DNA from: an uncultured Clostridia bacterium
GTDB lineage: Bacteria; Bacillota; Clostridia; TANB77; CAG-508
Length of the DNA: 53,479 nt
Direction: 5' to 3'
NCBI GenBank assembly: GCA_934155165.1
Contig: CAKPGS010000002.1
Span: forward strand, 1-53,479
Shown: positions 42,924-50,952 of the stretch, piece by piece
How positions within the stretch are numbered: the first letter of the stretch is position 1
Layout of the letters: the number at the start of each line of letters is the position of its first letter
Notes under the pieces: generated by a model
What the model was told of the DNA's origin: nothing
Seen by the model: only the letters and a program-made list of their open reading frames with translations
Database searches by the model: none
Translations under genes and position numbers: made by a program

Positions 42924-44160
42924 TTATTTAGTTGTTCTCATTTGTTTTAACATCATATCTCCAAATACTGCATAACCTTCTTTTGAATTGTTTACTAATA
43001 CATGTGTTATTGCCCCAATAAACTTTCCATTTTGTATTATTGGACTACCACTCATTCCTTGTATTATTCCACCTGTTTTTTCTATTAATTTTTCATCTGT
43101 TACACTTATTAACATACTTTTATTATTAGAATTATTGTTATAATATATTTTATCTATATTTATTTTATATTCTTGTGGTCCTGTATCATCTAAAGTACAA
43201 AAAATAGTTGCTTCTCCTGTTTTTATTTCACTTCTATTTGCTACTTCTAGTGCATTTTTCGTATTTATATTTAATGGAGAGGAATTATTTATTTTTCCAT
43301 ATATTCCGAAAAAAGTATTTTTGTTTATTTCTCCTATTGATGTTCCATTTTCTATGCTTCCTTTTATTTCTCCCGGTTTTCCATTTTCTCCTTTTACTAT
43401 TGAAACTATTTTACTTGTAACTAATTCTCCTTTTCCTATATCTATTAATTTACTTGTATCTACATCTAATATTCCATGACCTAATGCAGCAAATTCTTTT
43501 GTTTCTGGCTCATAAAAGGTTATAGTTCCAACTCCGTGCTGCAGCATCTCTTACCCATAGACCTAGTTTGTATTCATTCTTTGCAGTTTCAACCGGTAAT
43601 ACACTTGTGTTTTTTTCTTCTCCTTCTCTTATATATTTTACTGTAACTGCTTTTCCTTCGCATTTATTTACATTTTTTATTAAATCTGCTGTACACGTAA
43701 TAGCTTTATTATTTATTTCTACTATCATATCTCCTTCTTCAATTCCTGTATTTTCGTATGGTTTATATTTTACTTTATCTATTCCTTCTATTTCACTCAT
43801 ACCAACAATTAACACACCATTTGTGTATAATTTAGCCCCAATAGAATTTCCACAAATCACAACGCTTTGCTTTGGTATAACATTTACATTAATGTCTTTT
43901 AATTTTAGATTAGCAATATTAACAGATAAATTATAAGTACCAGATTTGTTATAATTATCTGTTTGTGTTTTATTATCTTCTATATTATCTGAAACAGTTG
44001 TAGTTAGCTCATTAGAAATATTTAAGCCTAAAATAGTAGGAATACTTACGCTTTCGCCCTCAAATAAAATAACATTGCTTGGAATAGAATCTAAACAATT
44101 TATATATACAAAAATAATGGTTAAACTAATTATTAATAACATTTTTTTGAAAGTTTTCAT
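42924..44160 (-). pseudogene. spoIVB: SpoIVB peptidase gene split by a +1 frameshift
   Basis: SpoIVB is the forespore serine peptidase that triggers pro-sigma-K processing. The first frame (44160 to about 43537) gives the signal peptide and PDZ domain ending LGLWVRDAAA. The second frame (to 42924) continues GVGTITFYEPETKEFAALGHGI with the catalytic His, and ends with the GMSGSPI serine motif. The frames join if one base at 43536 (extra C on the coding strand) is removed, giving RDAAAGVGTITF. All catalytic motifs remain, so this may be a sequencing error, a recent mutation, or recoding. No slippery heptamer is visible. Confidence 0.88.
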
Positions 44161-44236
44161 AAATCTACTCTCCTATGTATTTTTAAATTTAGTTTAACCA
44201 TTTTTTATATTTTTAATGAAGTAAATTAAGAAATAA

Positions 44237-44461
44237 TTATAATTTTGATAAAAAATCTTCTATTGAAATATCTGCTTGCTCTAAGATGCTTTTTAATGTT
44301 CCTCTTGCAATCTCTGAATGCATTGGAATTATACAAACTTTATTTGAATTATAATTTTTATATTTAGCATGACTTCCCTTCTGCGAAACTTTAAAAAATC
44401 CATATTTTAATAAAACTTTAATTATGTCTTTTGGTGGCAATATTGGATATTTTGAACTCAT
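44237..44461 (-). CDS. hicA: HicA-type mRNA interferase toxin
   Basis: Small dsRBD-like toxin of 74 residues. The family core is seen: KYGFFKVSQKGSHAKYKN with the catalytic His in GSHAKY, and HSEIARGTLKSIL after it. It overlaps the preceding hicB by four bases (hicB first on the minus strand), as in hicBA operons. HicA cleaves mRNA and tmRNA and HicB neutralises it. Confidence 0.9.
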   Translation of the reverse strand: MSSKYPILPPKDIIKVLLKYGFFKVSQKGSHAKYKNYNSNKVCIIPMHSEIARGTLKSILEQADISIEDFLSKL

Positions 44462-44661
44462 ATTACCACCTCCAATGTTGTAATGAAAATATTTTTTGGT
44501 ATATTGGGTTCTTCATCTTGAAAGAACAATTCTAGAGCTTCTTTTAAGTTTTGCATAGCTTCTTCAATAGTTTTTCCTTGTGAAGCAACATTATTATCTA
44601 AACATTTAGCTACATACCAATTTTCTTCTTTTGAAATCATTACATTGTATTTAATGCTCAT
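44458..44661 (-). CDS. hicB: HicB-type antitoxin (short form)
   Basis: A 67-residue protein of the partial RNase-H-like HicB fold: YNVMISKEENWYVAKCLDNNVASQGKTIEEAMQNLKEALELFF. It lacks the C-terminal DNA-binding domain of long HicB proteins, so autoregulation may need another factor. AAGGAGGA precedes the start. Directly in front of it lies a GGGCACGG palindrome copy. Confidence 0.9.
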   Translation of the reverse strand: MSIKYNVMISKEENWYVAKCLDNNVASQGKTIEEAMQNLKEALELFFQDEEPNIPKNIFITTLEVVI

Positions 44662-44689
44662 AATTTTTCCTCCTTTTTATTTTTTGTAT

Positions 44690-44711
44690 GGGCACGGTGC
44701 TTACCGTGCCC
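44690..44711. repeat. GGGCACGG palindrome upstream of hicB (variant)
   Basis: GGGCACGGT-GCTT-ACCGTGCCC, a nine-bp stem whose outer arms are the same as in the copies at 46985, 49261 and 50041 but with a different centre and without the CTACAACG flank. It lies between hicB and the first gene of the Tad-like locus. Confidence 0.65.
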
Positions 44712-44743
44712 TTATATAATAATTTTATTTAAAATAAGTAGAA

Positions 44744-46240
44744 TTATTCTGACATTCCAAAATTTAATGATTTGTAATTTACATATCGTTCTCTGTATAA
44801 TGCTGTGTAGTATGCTCTTTTTACCGTATCACTTACATTGTTATTACTCATAGCTTCTTGTATTGTATTATATGTGCTTGATGAGGTTACAATGCATTCA
44901 TAACAGGCTGTTGGGTAATCTCTCTCTTGCTTATTAGGATTATTGTGTTGATAATAATAGTTTTCCTCAGTTATATTACCATTTCCTGTTGCTGTATAGC
45001 TTTTTCTTCCAAAGGTTGTATTTCTATATCCTATTACATTACCAGTTATGCTTTGATTTTCTTTACATGTTATTCTATGATATTTATTGTTATTATTATC
45101 TATTAAATATATTTCACTTGGATTTACAAATTCTCTACTTTGTGTGTTTGTTACAACACTGTATCCTCTATAATATTTATTTTTTAGTGGTAGACCTTGC
45201 ATAAATGATATTAAACTTACATTGTTTATTATGTCGTCCCATTCTGTTTCATCTAAATCTGGCATTCTGAAGTCTTCATATTCTCCCATATAGTTTTGTA
45301 GTGTTGATTGTAAATTTGATTGTATAGATTTTTTTATTATCTCTCTTCTATGTTCATTAAATGCACTTGAATAATCATCTGGATCGTTGTTATTGTTAAT
45401 CCTTAAATAACTAGCTTGACTACCCAATTTATTATTTACCCAATTTGTAAATTCATTTGATTCATTTTTATATTTATTTGCACTATCATCTTCAGTAGTA
45501 TTTCCTAGCAAATCTTTATATTGCTTTATTGTTACTTCTTGTAATTTACCTGTTGTTGAATATTCATACCACTTACCATCAAGCAAATAAAATTTATTGC
45601 TTTGTGATGAATCTCCTATTTTCATATATTTATAAGGAACATTATATTTTATTTCACCATTGAAATCTATATTTTCTTTTAAGTTTTCACTTGTTTCTAC
45701 TGTATTTGCACTATTACATAAATATCCTGACTTAGTGACACTCTCTCCATTTACTGTTCCAGCAACCATTATATAACTATCTAAGGTATATGAAACAGTT
45801 ACATTCACATTATTACCAATTATAGGTTCTGTGTAATACACATATGGTTTTAAGCCATATTCTTTGTTACCATCGTTATTTTTATAACCTGTATAAATAT
45901 AATATCCATCGTATAATGTGTATACTAAACAAGGAATATATCCTCTTAAATCTTCTTCTGTATAACCACTAACTCCCATAGATGATGCAAGTGAATTATA
46001 AAAAGATTGTACAGATGCTTGTACATCTCTTATTTTTTCTGTTGGTATGTTTTCAGTTGTACTGTTGCTTTCATTTATTTGAAATGATTTTATTGCATCG
46101 TAAGTTGCATTATTTAGTCTTGAATCATATGCTGATTGCATTGTTATTGTTGATATTTCTGTTTTTATAAATTGTGATACAACCATTGTTATTGGTAATA
46201 TGATTATTATAAATAATACGGTTAGAGTTTGTAGTTTCAT
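44744..46240 (-). CDS. Putative TadE/pilin-like surface protein, 498 aa
   Basis: Last gene of the Tad-like locus. One N-terminal membrane helix (about residues 4-24) is followed by a region resembling TadE/minor pilins (QFIKTEISTITMQSAYDSRLNNATYDAIKSFQIN) and a large extracellular Asn/Tyr/Ser-rich domain (about 60-498) with several cysteines. No G-x4-E leader is present. Family not firmly assigned. The location after TadA/B/C and the pilin-like genes suggests a tip or adhesin-like subunit. GAAAGGA precedes the start. Confidence 0.72.
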   Translation of the reverse strand: MKLQTLTVLFIIIILPITMVVSQFIKTEISTITMQSAYDSRLNNATYDAIKSFQINESNSTTENIPTEKIRDVQASVQSFYNSLASSMGVSGYTEEDLRGYIPCLVYTLYDGYYIYTGYKNNDGNKEYGLKPYVYYTEPIIGNNVNVTVSYTLDSYIMVAGTVNGESVTKSGYLCNSANTVETSENLKENIDFNGEIKYNVPYKYMKIGDSSQSNKFYLLDGKWYEYSTTGKLQEVTIKQYKDLLGNTTEDDSANKYKNESNEFTNWVNNKLGSQASYLRINNNNDPDDYSSAFNEHRREIIKKSIQSNLQSTLQNYMGEYEDFRMPDLDETEWDDIINNVSLISFMQGLPLKNKYYRGYSVVTNTQSREFVNPSEIYLIDNNNNKYHRITCKENQSITGNVIGYRNTTFGRKSYTATGNGNITEENYYYQHNNPNKQERDYPTACYECIVTSSSTYNTIQEAMSNNNVSDTVKRAYYTALYRERYVNYKSLNFGMSE

Positions 46241-46293
46241 AAATTTTTTCCTTTCGATTTTTTATTAATACTTTTCTAGACAAAAAAGCCACG

Positions 46294-46330
46294 CGGGTCG
46301 TCGGGGACGCCGACCCCTACAACGTCTGAC
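46294..46330. repeat. Interspersed palindrome (CCCTACAACGTCTGAC flank)
   Basis: GGGTCGTCGGGGACGCCGACCC stem region followed by CTACAACGTCTGAC, between the 46388 and 44744 genes. Confidence 0.75.
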
Positions 46331-46387
46331 AATTATTATTTTATAACAAATAATATTAATAAAGCCCTTATAATAAGGGCCTTAGTT

Positions 46388-46921
46388 TTAGTAATTTCCT
46401 CCGTTTGAAGTTATTATTCCTGAGTGAGATGCTGCTATTGATGATGTATCGTTTCCTGCTACTCTATATAAAAAGTTTCTTAGTAACTGTGCTATTGTTG
46501 TATTTGTGTTTAGTGCCTTTACAGTAACTATATCTCCTTCTTTTAATACTTTTTTATGCTTGTCATTCTGTTCAATTTCATTTAATATTTGCGTTGTATA
46601 TTGTGTATAATATATATTTTCTCCTATTTTTGTATAATATGTTTGTGTTGTTTTTACTCCTGGGTTTTCATCTAATACTTGTACTTCTATTTGAACATCG
46701 AATGTATTTCCTGTTGAATTTATTGTTTGTACGTATTTATCGTATGCATCTTGTGTTATTTTTCCTGTTGAACGTATATTCTCAACAAATTCTGTTGTTG
46801 CATTTTGTACTGAAAGTTGAGATGTACTATCGCTATTTTCTGAAACTGTTAGTAAAGGAAACACAAACATTAATACTGCAGCAAGTACTATTACTACAAC
46901 TGTAATTAATGAATCTCCCAT
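46388..46921 (-). CDS. Small single-pass membrane protein of the Tad-like locus, 177 aa
   Basis: Short N-terminal region and one hydrophobic helix (SLITVVVIVLAAVLMFVFPLL, about residues 4-24) followed by an extracellular domain of about 150 residues with Ser/Thr/Asn-rich segments. Family not recognised. Its gene order with MENA-type pilin-like genes suggests a pseudopilin or anchoring subunit. The start follows AAGGAGGTTTTG. Confidence 0.7.
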   Translation of the reverse strand: MGDSLITVVVIVLAAVLMFVFPLLTVSENSDSTSQLSVQNATTEFVENIRSTGKITQDAYDKYVQTINSTGNTFDVQIEVQVLDENPGVKTTQTYYTKIGENIYYTQYTTQILNEIEQNDKHKKVLKEGDIVTVKALNTNTTIAQLLRNFLYRVAGNDTSSIAASHSGIITSNGGNY

Positions 46922-46984
46922 TTTTCAAAACCTCCTTAACATTCTATTTATTTATGTTTTTAAATTTTTATTTTTTTGAATTGA

Positions 46985-47017
46985 GGGCACGGAGCACCGT
47001 GCCCCTACAATCTTTGA
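46985..47017. repeat. Interspersed palindrome, GGGCACGG type
   Basis: GGGCACGGAGCACCGTGCCC followed by CTACAATCTTTGATTTA. The first 26 bases are identical in the copies at 49261 and 50041. Confidence 0.8.
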
Positions 47018-47030
47018 TTTATTTTTGTAG

Positions 47031-47102
47031 CTCCACGAGTGTGAAGCATTTTTCTTTCGAAAACATGCAGAAAGAAAATATCCTTCACACTGCAAGATGG
47101 AG
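47031..47102. repeat. 72-bp interrupted hairpin beside a palindrome copy
   Basis: CTCCA...TGTGAAG...TTTCTTTC and GAAAGAAA...CTTCACA...TGGAG form an imperfect stem around GAAAACATGCA. It lies in the same gap (46922-47121) as the GGGCACGG copy. No reading frame. It might be a structured RNA or remnant element. Confidence 0.5.
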
Positions 47103-47121
47103 CGGATTTAATAGTAAAATA

Positions 47122-47712
47122 TTAATTATTTTTTGTATATTTTATAACTCTAATTGGCTCATCAACTCTTTTTTCTAAGCTACTTGTATTATTATCCGAA
47201 CTATTATTTAAATAAGCATTATTAGTTGTATATATTGTTTCAACAAAAGTAGAATCTTTATAGTTAGCTAATAAATTCGTTACTATCTCCTCTACATGTT
47301 TTTTTACGCTTTTAGTTGTATCTCTCCAATATGCTTGTTTATAGTCTTCAAGCTCAAAATTAAGGTATGATATTGACTCAGTATCACTAACTCCATTAGC
47401 GTTTTTTATTGAACCTTTATAAATTTCCAATGGAGAACTTCCATTATAAAATAAAACTATATATTTTTCTTGATAATATCTATATAATGTTGGTATTATA
47501 TCGTGTACATTTACTTTTCTATTGCCAGCATCATCAAAATTTCCATTGTCAGTAATTTCCATGTTAGATAAATACCTAGAATTATCTGAATATGAGAGAA
47601 CATCTTCCGATGTTCTCTTTGCTTGCATTATTGTTACCATTGCTATTGATAAGGCTGCTACAAATAGTAATGTAAAACCTGCTAATTTTAAGGCTTCTGC
47701 TGCATTTTCCAT
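47122..47712 (-). CDS. MENA-type pilin-like protein, 196 aa
   Basis: Starts MENAAEALKLAGFTLLFVAALSIAMVTIM, sharing the MENA[A/S]xAL N-terminus with three neighbours. One membrane helix (about residues 8-28) is followed by a 165-residue extracellular region with Tyr and Asn repeats, ending in a basic tail. It lacks a leader before the conserved Glu2. The family is not recognised beyond its pilin-like organisation. TAGGAGT precedes the start. It lies 12 bases from the 47725 gene, so they are co-transcribed. Confidence 0.75.
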   Translation of the reverse strand: MENAAEALKLAGFTLLFVAALSIAMVTIMQAKRTSEDVLSYSDNSRYLSNMEITDNGNFDDAGNRKVNVHDIIPTLYRYYQEKYIVLFYNGSSPLEIYKGSIKNANGVSDTESISYLNFELEDYKQAYWRDTTKSVKKHVEEIVTNLLANYKDSTFVETIYTTNNAYLNNSSDNNTSSLEKRVDEPIRVIKYTKNN

Positions 47713-47724
47713 AATATACTCCTA

Positions 47725-48141
47725 TTATTGCGTGATCTCGTCGATACTAATATTACAAATTAAGCCACCTTTAGTATAATTAAAACTAATTTTATAAGAT
47801 TTACCCGCATTATATGTTGTTTTTTTATAGTTGTCCCCTGTGCTATCCGGAGCCGTATCCACAAAAGCGCTGTTGTTTTCCCTAATTGTAATATATCTTC
47901 CATCATTTACAGTTCTATTATAATTATTTACCTGTGTTACTAAACTTCTTACACTGCTTCCTAATTGTGTACCTTCATAAGATTCCCATTTACTATTAAA
48001 TGCAGCTACTTCTTGGTCTGATAAACCTGTGTTTCCTATTGAACTTTTTGCTTGATTAAATACAAATACTCCTAATGCTATAATTAAAATTGAAAGTAAT
48101 ATTGCACCTGCTATTATTAAGGCTTTTGATGCGTTTTCCAT
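47725..48141 (-). CDS. MENA-type pilin-like protein, 138 aa
   Basis: Begins MENASKALIIAGAILLSILII, the most compact family member. The helix (about 8-28) precedes a short extracellular domain of about 105 residues with Asn/Tyr-rich and strand-like segments (KSYKISFNYTKGGLICNISIDE). Length resembles a major pilin subunit. AAGGAGGAA precedes the start. Not assigned to a known pilin family by eye. Confidence 0.75.
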   Translation of the reverse strand: MENASKALIIAGAILLSILIIALGVFVFNQAKSSIGNTGLSDQEVAAFNSKWESYEGTQLGSSVRSLVTQVNNYNRTVNDGRYITIRENNSAFVDTAPDSTGDNYKKTTYNAGKSYKISFNYTKGGLICNISIDEITQ

Positions 48142-48213
48142 AATTTTTTCCTCCTTGGTTTTTATTTTTTATATTCTATACTGCCTTTTTTTAGACAAAT
48201 ATTGATAACTTTT

Positions 48214-48642
48214 TTACTCTTGTTCTAGTTTTATGTATTTTATTTTGTTTGTTTTGTTGTGATATTGCACATCTGTTATTTTAAAGGTTTCTAAACTAAA
48301 ACTATTTATAAATTTTTCTACTCCCATATTATATATTGTTTCCATTGAGTATGTTGTGTCGTTGTCTTTTATGTATATGTCTATTTTTATTGAGTTTTCA
48401 TCGTTTTCTATATACATTCCTTTTTCATCTTTTTGTATTTTATTTTGTTCATTGTTGTTTACTGCTTTATTTAGTATTGTTGCTATTTCTGTTCCTGCTA
48501 TTTCTGTGTTTTGGTATTTTGTAAATTCGTTGTTGTAGTCTTTTAAATCTTGCACATTTTTTTTATATGTGTTGTATGCATATAGCATGGATGAAATTAC
48601 TATTGCAACCAATATTAATATGGTTATTATATATTTTTTCAT
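48214..48642 (-). CDS. Single-pass membrane protein of the Tad-like locus, 142 aa
   Basis: One N-terminal membrane helix (KKYIITILILVAIVISSMLYA, about 2-22) with basic charge before it, then an extracellular acidic domain of about 115 residues. It does not share the MENA start. Family not recognised. Its helix followed by YNTYKKNVQDLKDYNNEF fits a minor pseudopilin or assembly factor. AAATAGGTG is a weak ribosome-binding site. Confidence 0.7.
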   Translation of the reverse strand: MKKYIITILILVAIVISSMLYAYNTYKKNVQDLKDYNNEFTKYQNTEIAGTEIATILNKAVNNNEQNKIQKDEKGMYIENDENSIKIDIYIKDNDTTYSMETIYNMGVEKFINSFSLETFKITDVQYHNKTNKIKYIKLEQE

Positions 48643-48720
48643 ATTTACACCTATTTGAATTTTATATTATTTATTGTTTTTTGTAAATAGTTTTTTGTGG
48701 TTTATTTGTAAAATTTTGTA

Positions 48721-49230
48721 TTATTTTTTCGTGAATGTAATTGATTTTACAAGACCTGTATCATTGCTTATACTTACAGTACATGTATATAAATTTTCAT
48801 ATATAATTTTGTTATCATTGCTATCGTTAATTACTTTTGTTTTATTATTACTACTTATAAATTCGTTTAAACTTTGTTCTGATGATAGTTCATTAATGCT
48901 TGTGTCTTTTATTTCCACATATATATATGTATTTGAATTGTTTCTAAAGTCTCTTGGTCTATTATTCAAATTATAATATTCTTCATATTGATTGTTACTA
49001 TTTTTTGCTAGGTTTATTATTGTTACTATATCATATACAGTACACGGGTCTCCACCTTCATATTTTGTAAATTGTGCATTAAATTCTTCTTTTTGTTTTG
49101 CACTTAAATTTGTGTTTATTTGTTTTGTGTAATTTCCAAAGGTTGCAAAAAGATATGTTCCTAGTGATATTACCATTACCGATATTAATACTGTTGCTGC
49201 CATTAATAAGGCTCTTGATGCATTTTCCAT
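48721..49230 (-). CDS. MENA-type pilin-like protein, 169 aa
   Basis: Begins MENASRALLMAATVLISVMVI. The helix spans about residues 8-28. The rest (about 140 residues) is extracellular with several Asn/Ser/Thr-rich stretches. ATG 49230 follows GAAAGGAGAA. A longer in-frame start at 49296 lies inside the GGGCACGG repeat at 49261 and is rejected. Family not recognised beyond the shared N-terminus. Confidence 0.75.
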   Translation of the reverse strand: MENASRALLMAATVLISVMVISLGTYLFATFGNYTKQINTNLSAKQKEEFNAQFTKYEGGDPCTVYDIVTIINLAKNSNNQYEEYYNLNNRPRDFRNNSNTYIYVEIKDTSINELSSEQSLNEFISSNNKTKVINDSNDNKIIYENLYTCTVSISNDTGLVKSITFTKK

Positions 49231-49260
49231 ATCTTTTCTCCTTTCTTTTTTTTGTATTGC

Positions 49261-49292
49261 GGGCACGGAGCACCGTGCCCCTACAACGTTTG
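49261..49292. repeat. Interspersed palindrome, GGGCACGG type
   Basis: GGGCACGGAGCACCGTGCCC plus CTACAACGTTTGCC, 31 bases upstream of the 48721 gene. Confidence 0.82.
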
Positions 49293-49329
49293 CCATTTAT
49301 TTTATTTGTTGTTTTTGTGTTGTGTGTGC

Positions 49330-49980
49330 CTACGTTGTATATGACATTTGGATTATTCTTCCGTTTTTGTCATATTCTATTCCGGCTGGTTTGAAGGTTT
49401 GTTTTTTTATAATTAAATATTGTTCATATATTGGATAATCTTCTTTATATTTATTAATTGCTTGTGAATATTTATTAGAACCTAATTTTTGTTCTAATTC
49501 TTTTAAGGTTTCATCTGCTTGTTCTCGTTCTAAATGAGAAGAACCAGCTTTGCTTTTTACCTCACAAGCTTCTTTTAGTGCTTCTAAATAATTTGCTGAT
49601 ATGTATTTATAATTCATCATTGTATCAACTTTGCTTTGTAATTCTGAATAATATTTATACCATTCAATTCCATCACCATTAGCAATCTTTCCATCAATAC
49701 AAAGATCTATGTTTTTATATCCTTCACTCATTCTATCAACATATTTTGTATTGTAGTCTTGTATTTTATTGGCTAAGGATAGCATTTTTGCTCCGTTTAG
49801 TGTTTTATCAAAGGATTCAAATGATTTATTAAAGTCTGTTATTTCTTGTACTTTTTGATTTTCTGCATCTTGTCTTTTTACACTTGTTAAATCTCTATAC
49901 ATAAATACAACTGCTGATATTACTAATACTGATATTAGTATTGTTCCAGCTATTGTAAGGGCTTTTGCTGCATTTTCCAT
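49330..49980 (-). CDS. MENA-type pilin-like protein, 216 aa
   Basis: Begins MENAAKALTIAGTILISVLVI. Helix about 8-28, then a long helical extracellular region of about 185 residues with Lys/Glu/Tyr-rich coiled-coil-like segments (KRQDAENQKVQEITDFNKSF). This is the largest MENA paralogue. ATG 49980 follows AAGGAAG. An in-frame ATG at 49998 precedes that site. Next gene upstream is tadC-like. Confidence 0.75.
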   Translation of the reverse strand: MENAAKALTIAGTILISVLVISAVVFMYRDLTSVKRQDAENQKVQEITDFNKSFESFDKTLNGAKMLSLANKIQDYNTKYVDRMSEGYKNIDLCIDGKIANGDGIEWYKYYSELQSKVDTMMNYKYISANYLEALKEACEVKSKAGSSHLEREQADETLKELEQKLGSNKYSQAINKYKEDYPIYEQYLIIKKQTFKPAGIEYDKNGRIIQMSYTT

Positions 49981-50040
49981 TTTCTTTCTTCCTTTCATTA
50001 GAGATTTAATTTTTTTATTTTATTTATTTTTTTGTATTGT

Positions 50041-50073
50041 GGGCACGGAGCACCGTGCCCCTACAACGTTTGA
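50041..50073. repeat. Interspersed palindrome, GGGCACGG type
   Basis: GGGCACGGAGCACCGTGCCC with CTACAACGTTTGATTTA, between the tadC-like gene and the 49330 pilin-like gene. Confidence 0.82.
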
Positions 50074-50119
50074 TTTATTTTTAGCAAATGTTTTAATTTT
50101 ATTTGTTTGTATATATCCT

Positions 50120-50157
50120 GTGGGACAGGTCCTTGATTTCATCGAAATCAGAGACCA
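50120..50157. repeat. GGGACAGGTCC-type hairpin after tadC-like gene
   Basis: GATTTC-ATC-GAAATC stem flanked by GGTC/GACC arms and preceded by GTGGGACAGG. The GACCTGTCCC core also occurs at 39006. No T tract on the minus strand, so a mobile or mRNA-stability element is more likely than a terminator. Confidence 0.5.
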
Positions 50158-50166
50158 TTCCTTATT

Positions 50167-50952
50167 TTACATTTTCATTTTTGACATTGTGCTGAATGAT
50201 GTTGACATACTTGTTAGTCCTATGAATACTAATGGTATTATTAGGTATCCAACGAATACGCATACTAGTGGTGTGAAGCCTATTGCTTTTCCTATCATTC
50301 CTTTTTTTGATATTAATCTATTGTTTGATTCTTTACGTTTTTCTTGGTAGTAAGCTCTTTCTGTGTCTAATTCATCAAAGGCTTCTCTTATTGGTATTTT
50401 TTCTACTGCAGCTTGCATGCTTTCTATTAGTCTTGTCATTTCTTGATATGATATTTCATCCTTCATTGCTTCCAATGCTTCCCATGCTCCTGCTTCGTAG
50501 TTGTTTATACATTTGCTTAATGGTGCTTTGAATATATTTGAGTATCTTTCTAGCCATTCTAGTATCATTTCTACGTTTACTCTTTCTATTTTCATAAGCA
50601 TTAATATTATTGTATGGAATTGCATTACTTCATCTTCCATTTCCATTAAACGCATTTTCTTTTGGAATATTAAAAGCCATACTGGTGACATATATCCTAG
50701 TAGTGCAAATACTATTGCTAGCAATACTTCAAACCATTTCATGTACTCGCTATTTACTGTTTGCAGTTTTTTGTATACTCTTTCTGCATCTGTTTGTATG
50801 TCATCATCTGATGCTTCTTTATAATATTTTGAGTGCTTCATTGCAAATTCTATGTCTTTTTGTGTTGTTTTTAGTTTTCCTTTAAATTGATTTAAGAATA
50901 TATTATCTTGCTCTGTTACTTTCATTGCTTCTTGCTCATCTTTATCCGACAT
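50167..50952 (-). CDS. TadC-like inner-membrane platform protein (T2SF-like)
   Basis: Has membrane helices at about residues 73-95 (MKWFEVLLAIVFALLGYMSPVW) and 228-250, a cytoplasmic helical region between them and a cytoplasmic N-terminus. Length 261 and the T2SF-like helices (IERVNVEMILEWLERYSNIFKAPL, ALEAMKDEISYQEMTRLIESM) match the TadC-type half of a platform pair. It overlaps the upstream tadB-like gene by 11 bases, with CGGAG before the start. Partner of TadB in pulling pilins into the fibre, by family knowledge. Confidence 0.8.
   Translation of the reverse strand: MSDKDEQEAMKVTEQDNIFLNQFKGKLKTTQKDIEFAMKHSKYYKEASDDDIQTDAERVYKKLQTVNSEYMKWFEVLLAIVFALLGYMSPVWLLIFQKKMRLMEMEDEVMQFHTIILMLMKIERVNVEMILEWLERYSNIFKAPLSKCINNYEAGAWEALEAMKDEISYQEMTRLIESMQAAVEKIPIREAFDELDTERAYYQEKRKESNNRLISKKGMIGKAIGFTPLVCVFVGYLIIPLVFIGLTSMSTSFSTMSKMKM

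Noticed and set aside
49231..49296. Longer N-terminus for the 48721 pilin-like gene (MANVVGARCSVPAIQ...)
   Set aside because: Those codons are the GGGCACGG palindromic repeat, and a good ribosome-binding site (GAAAGGAG) precedes the ATG at 49230.
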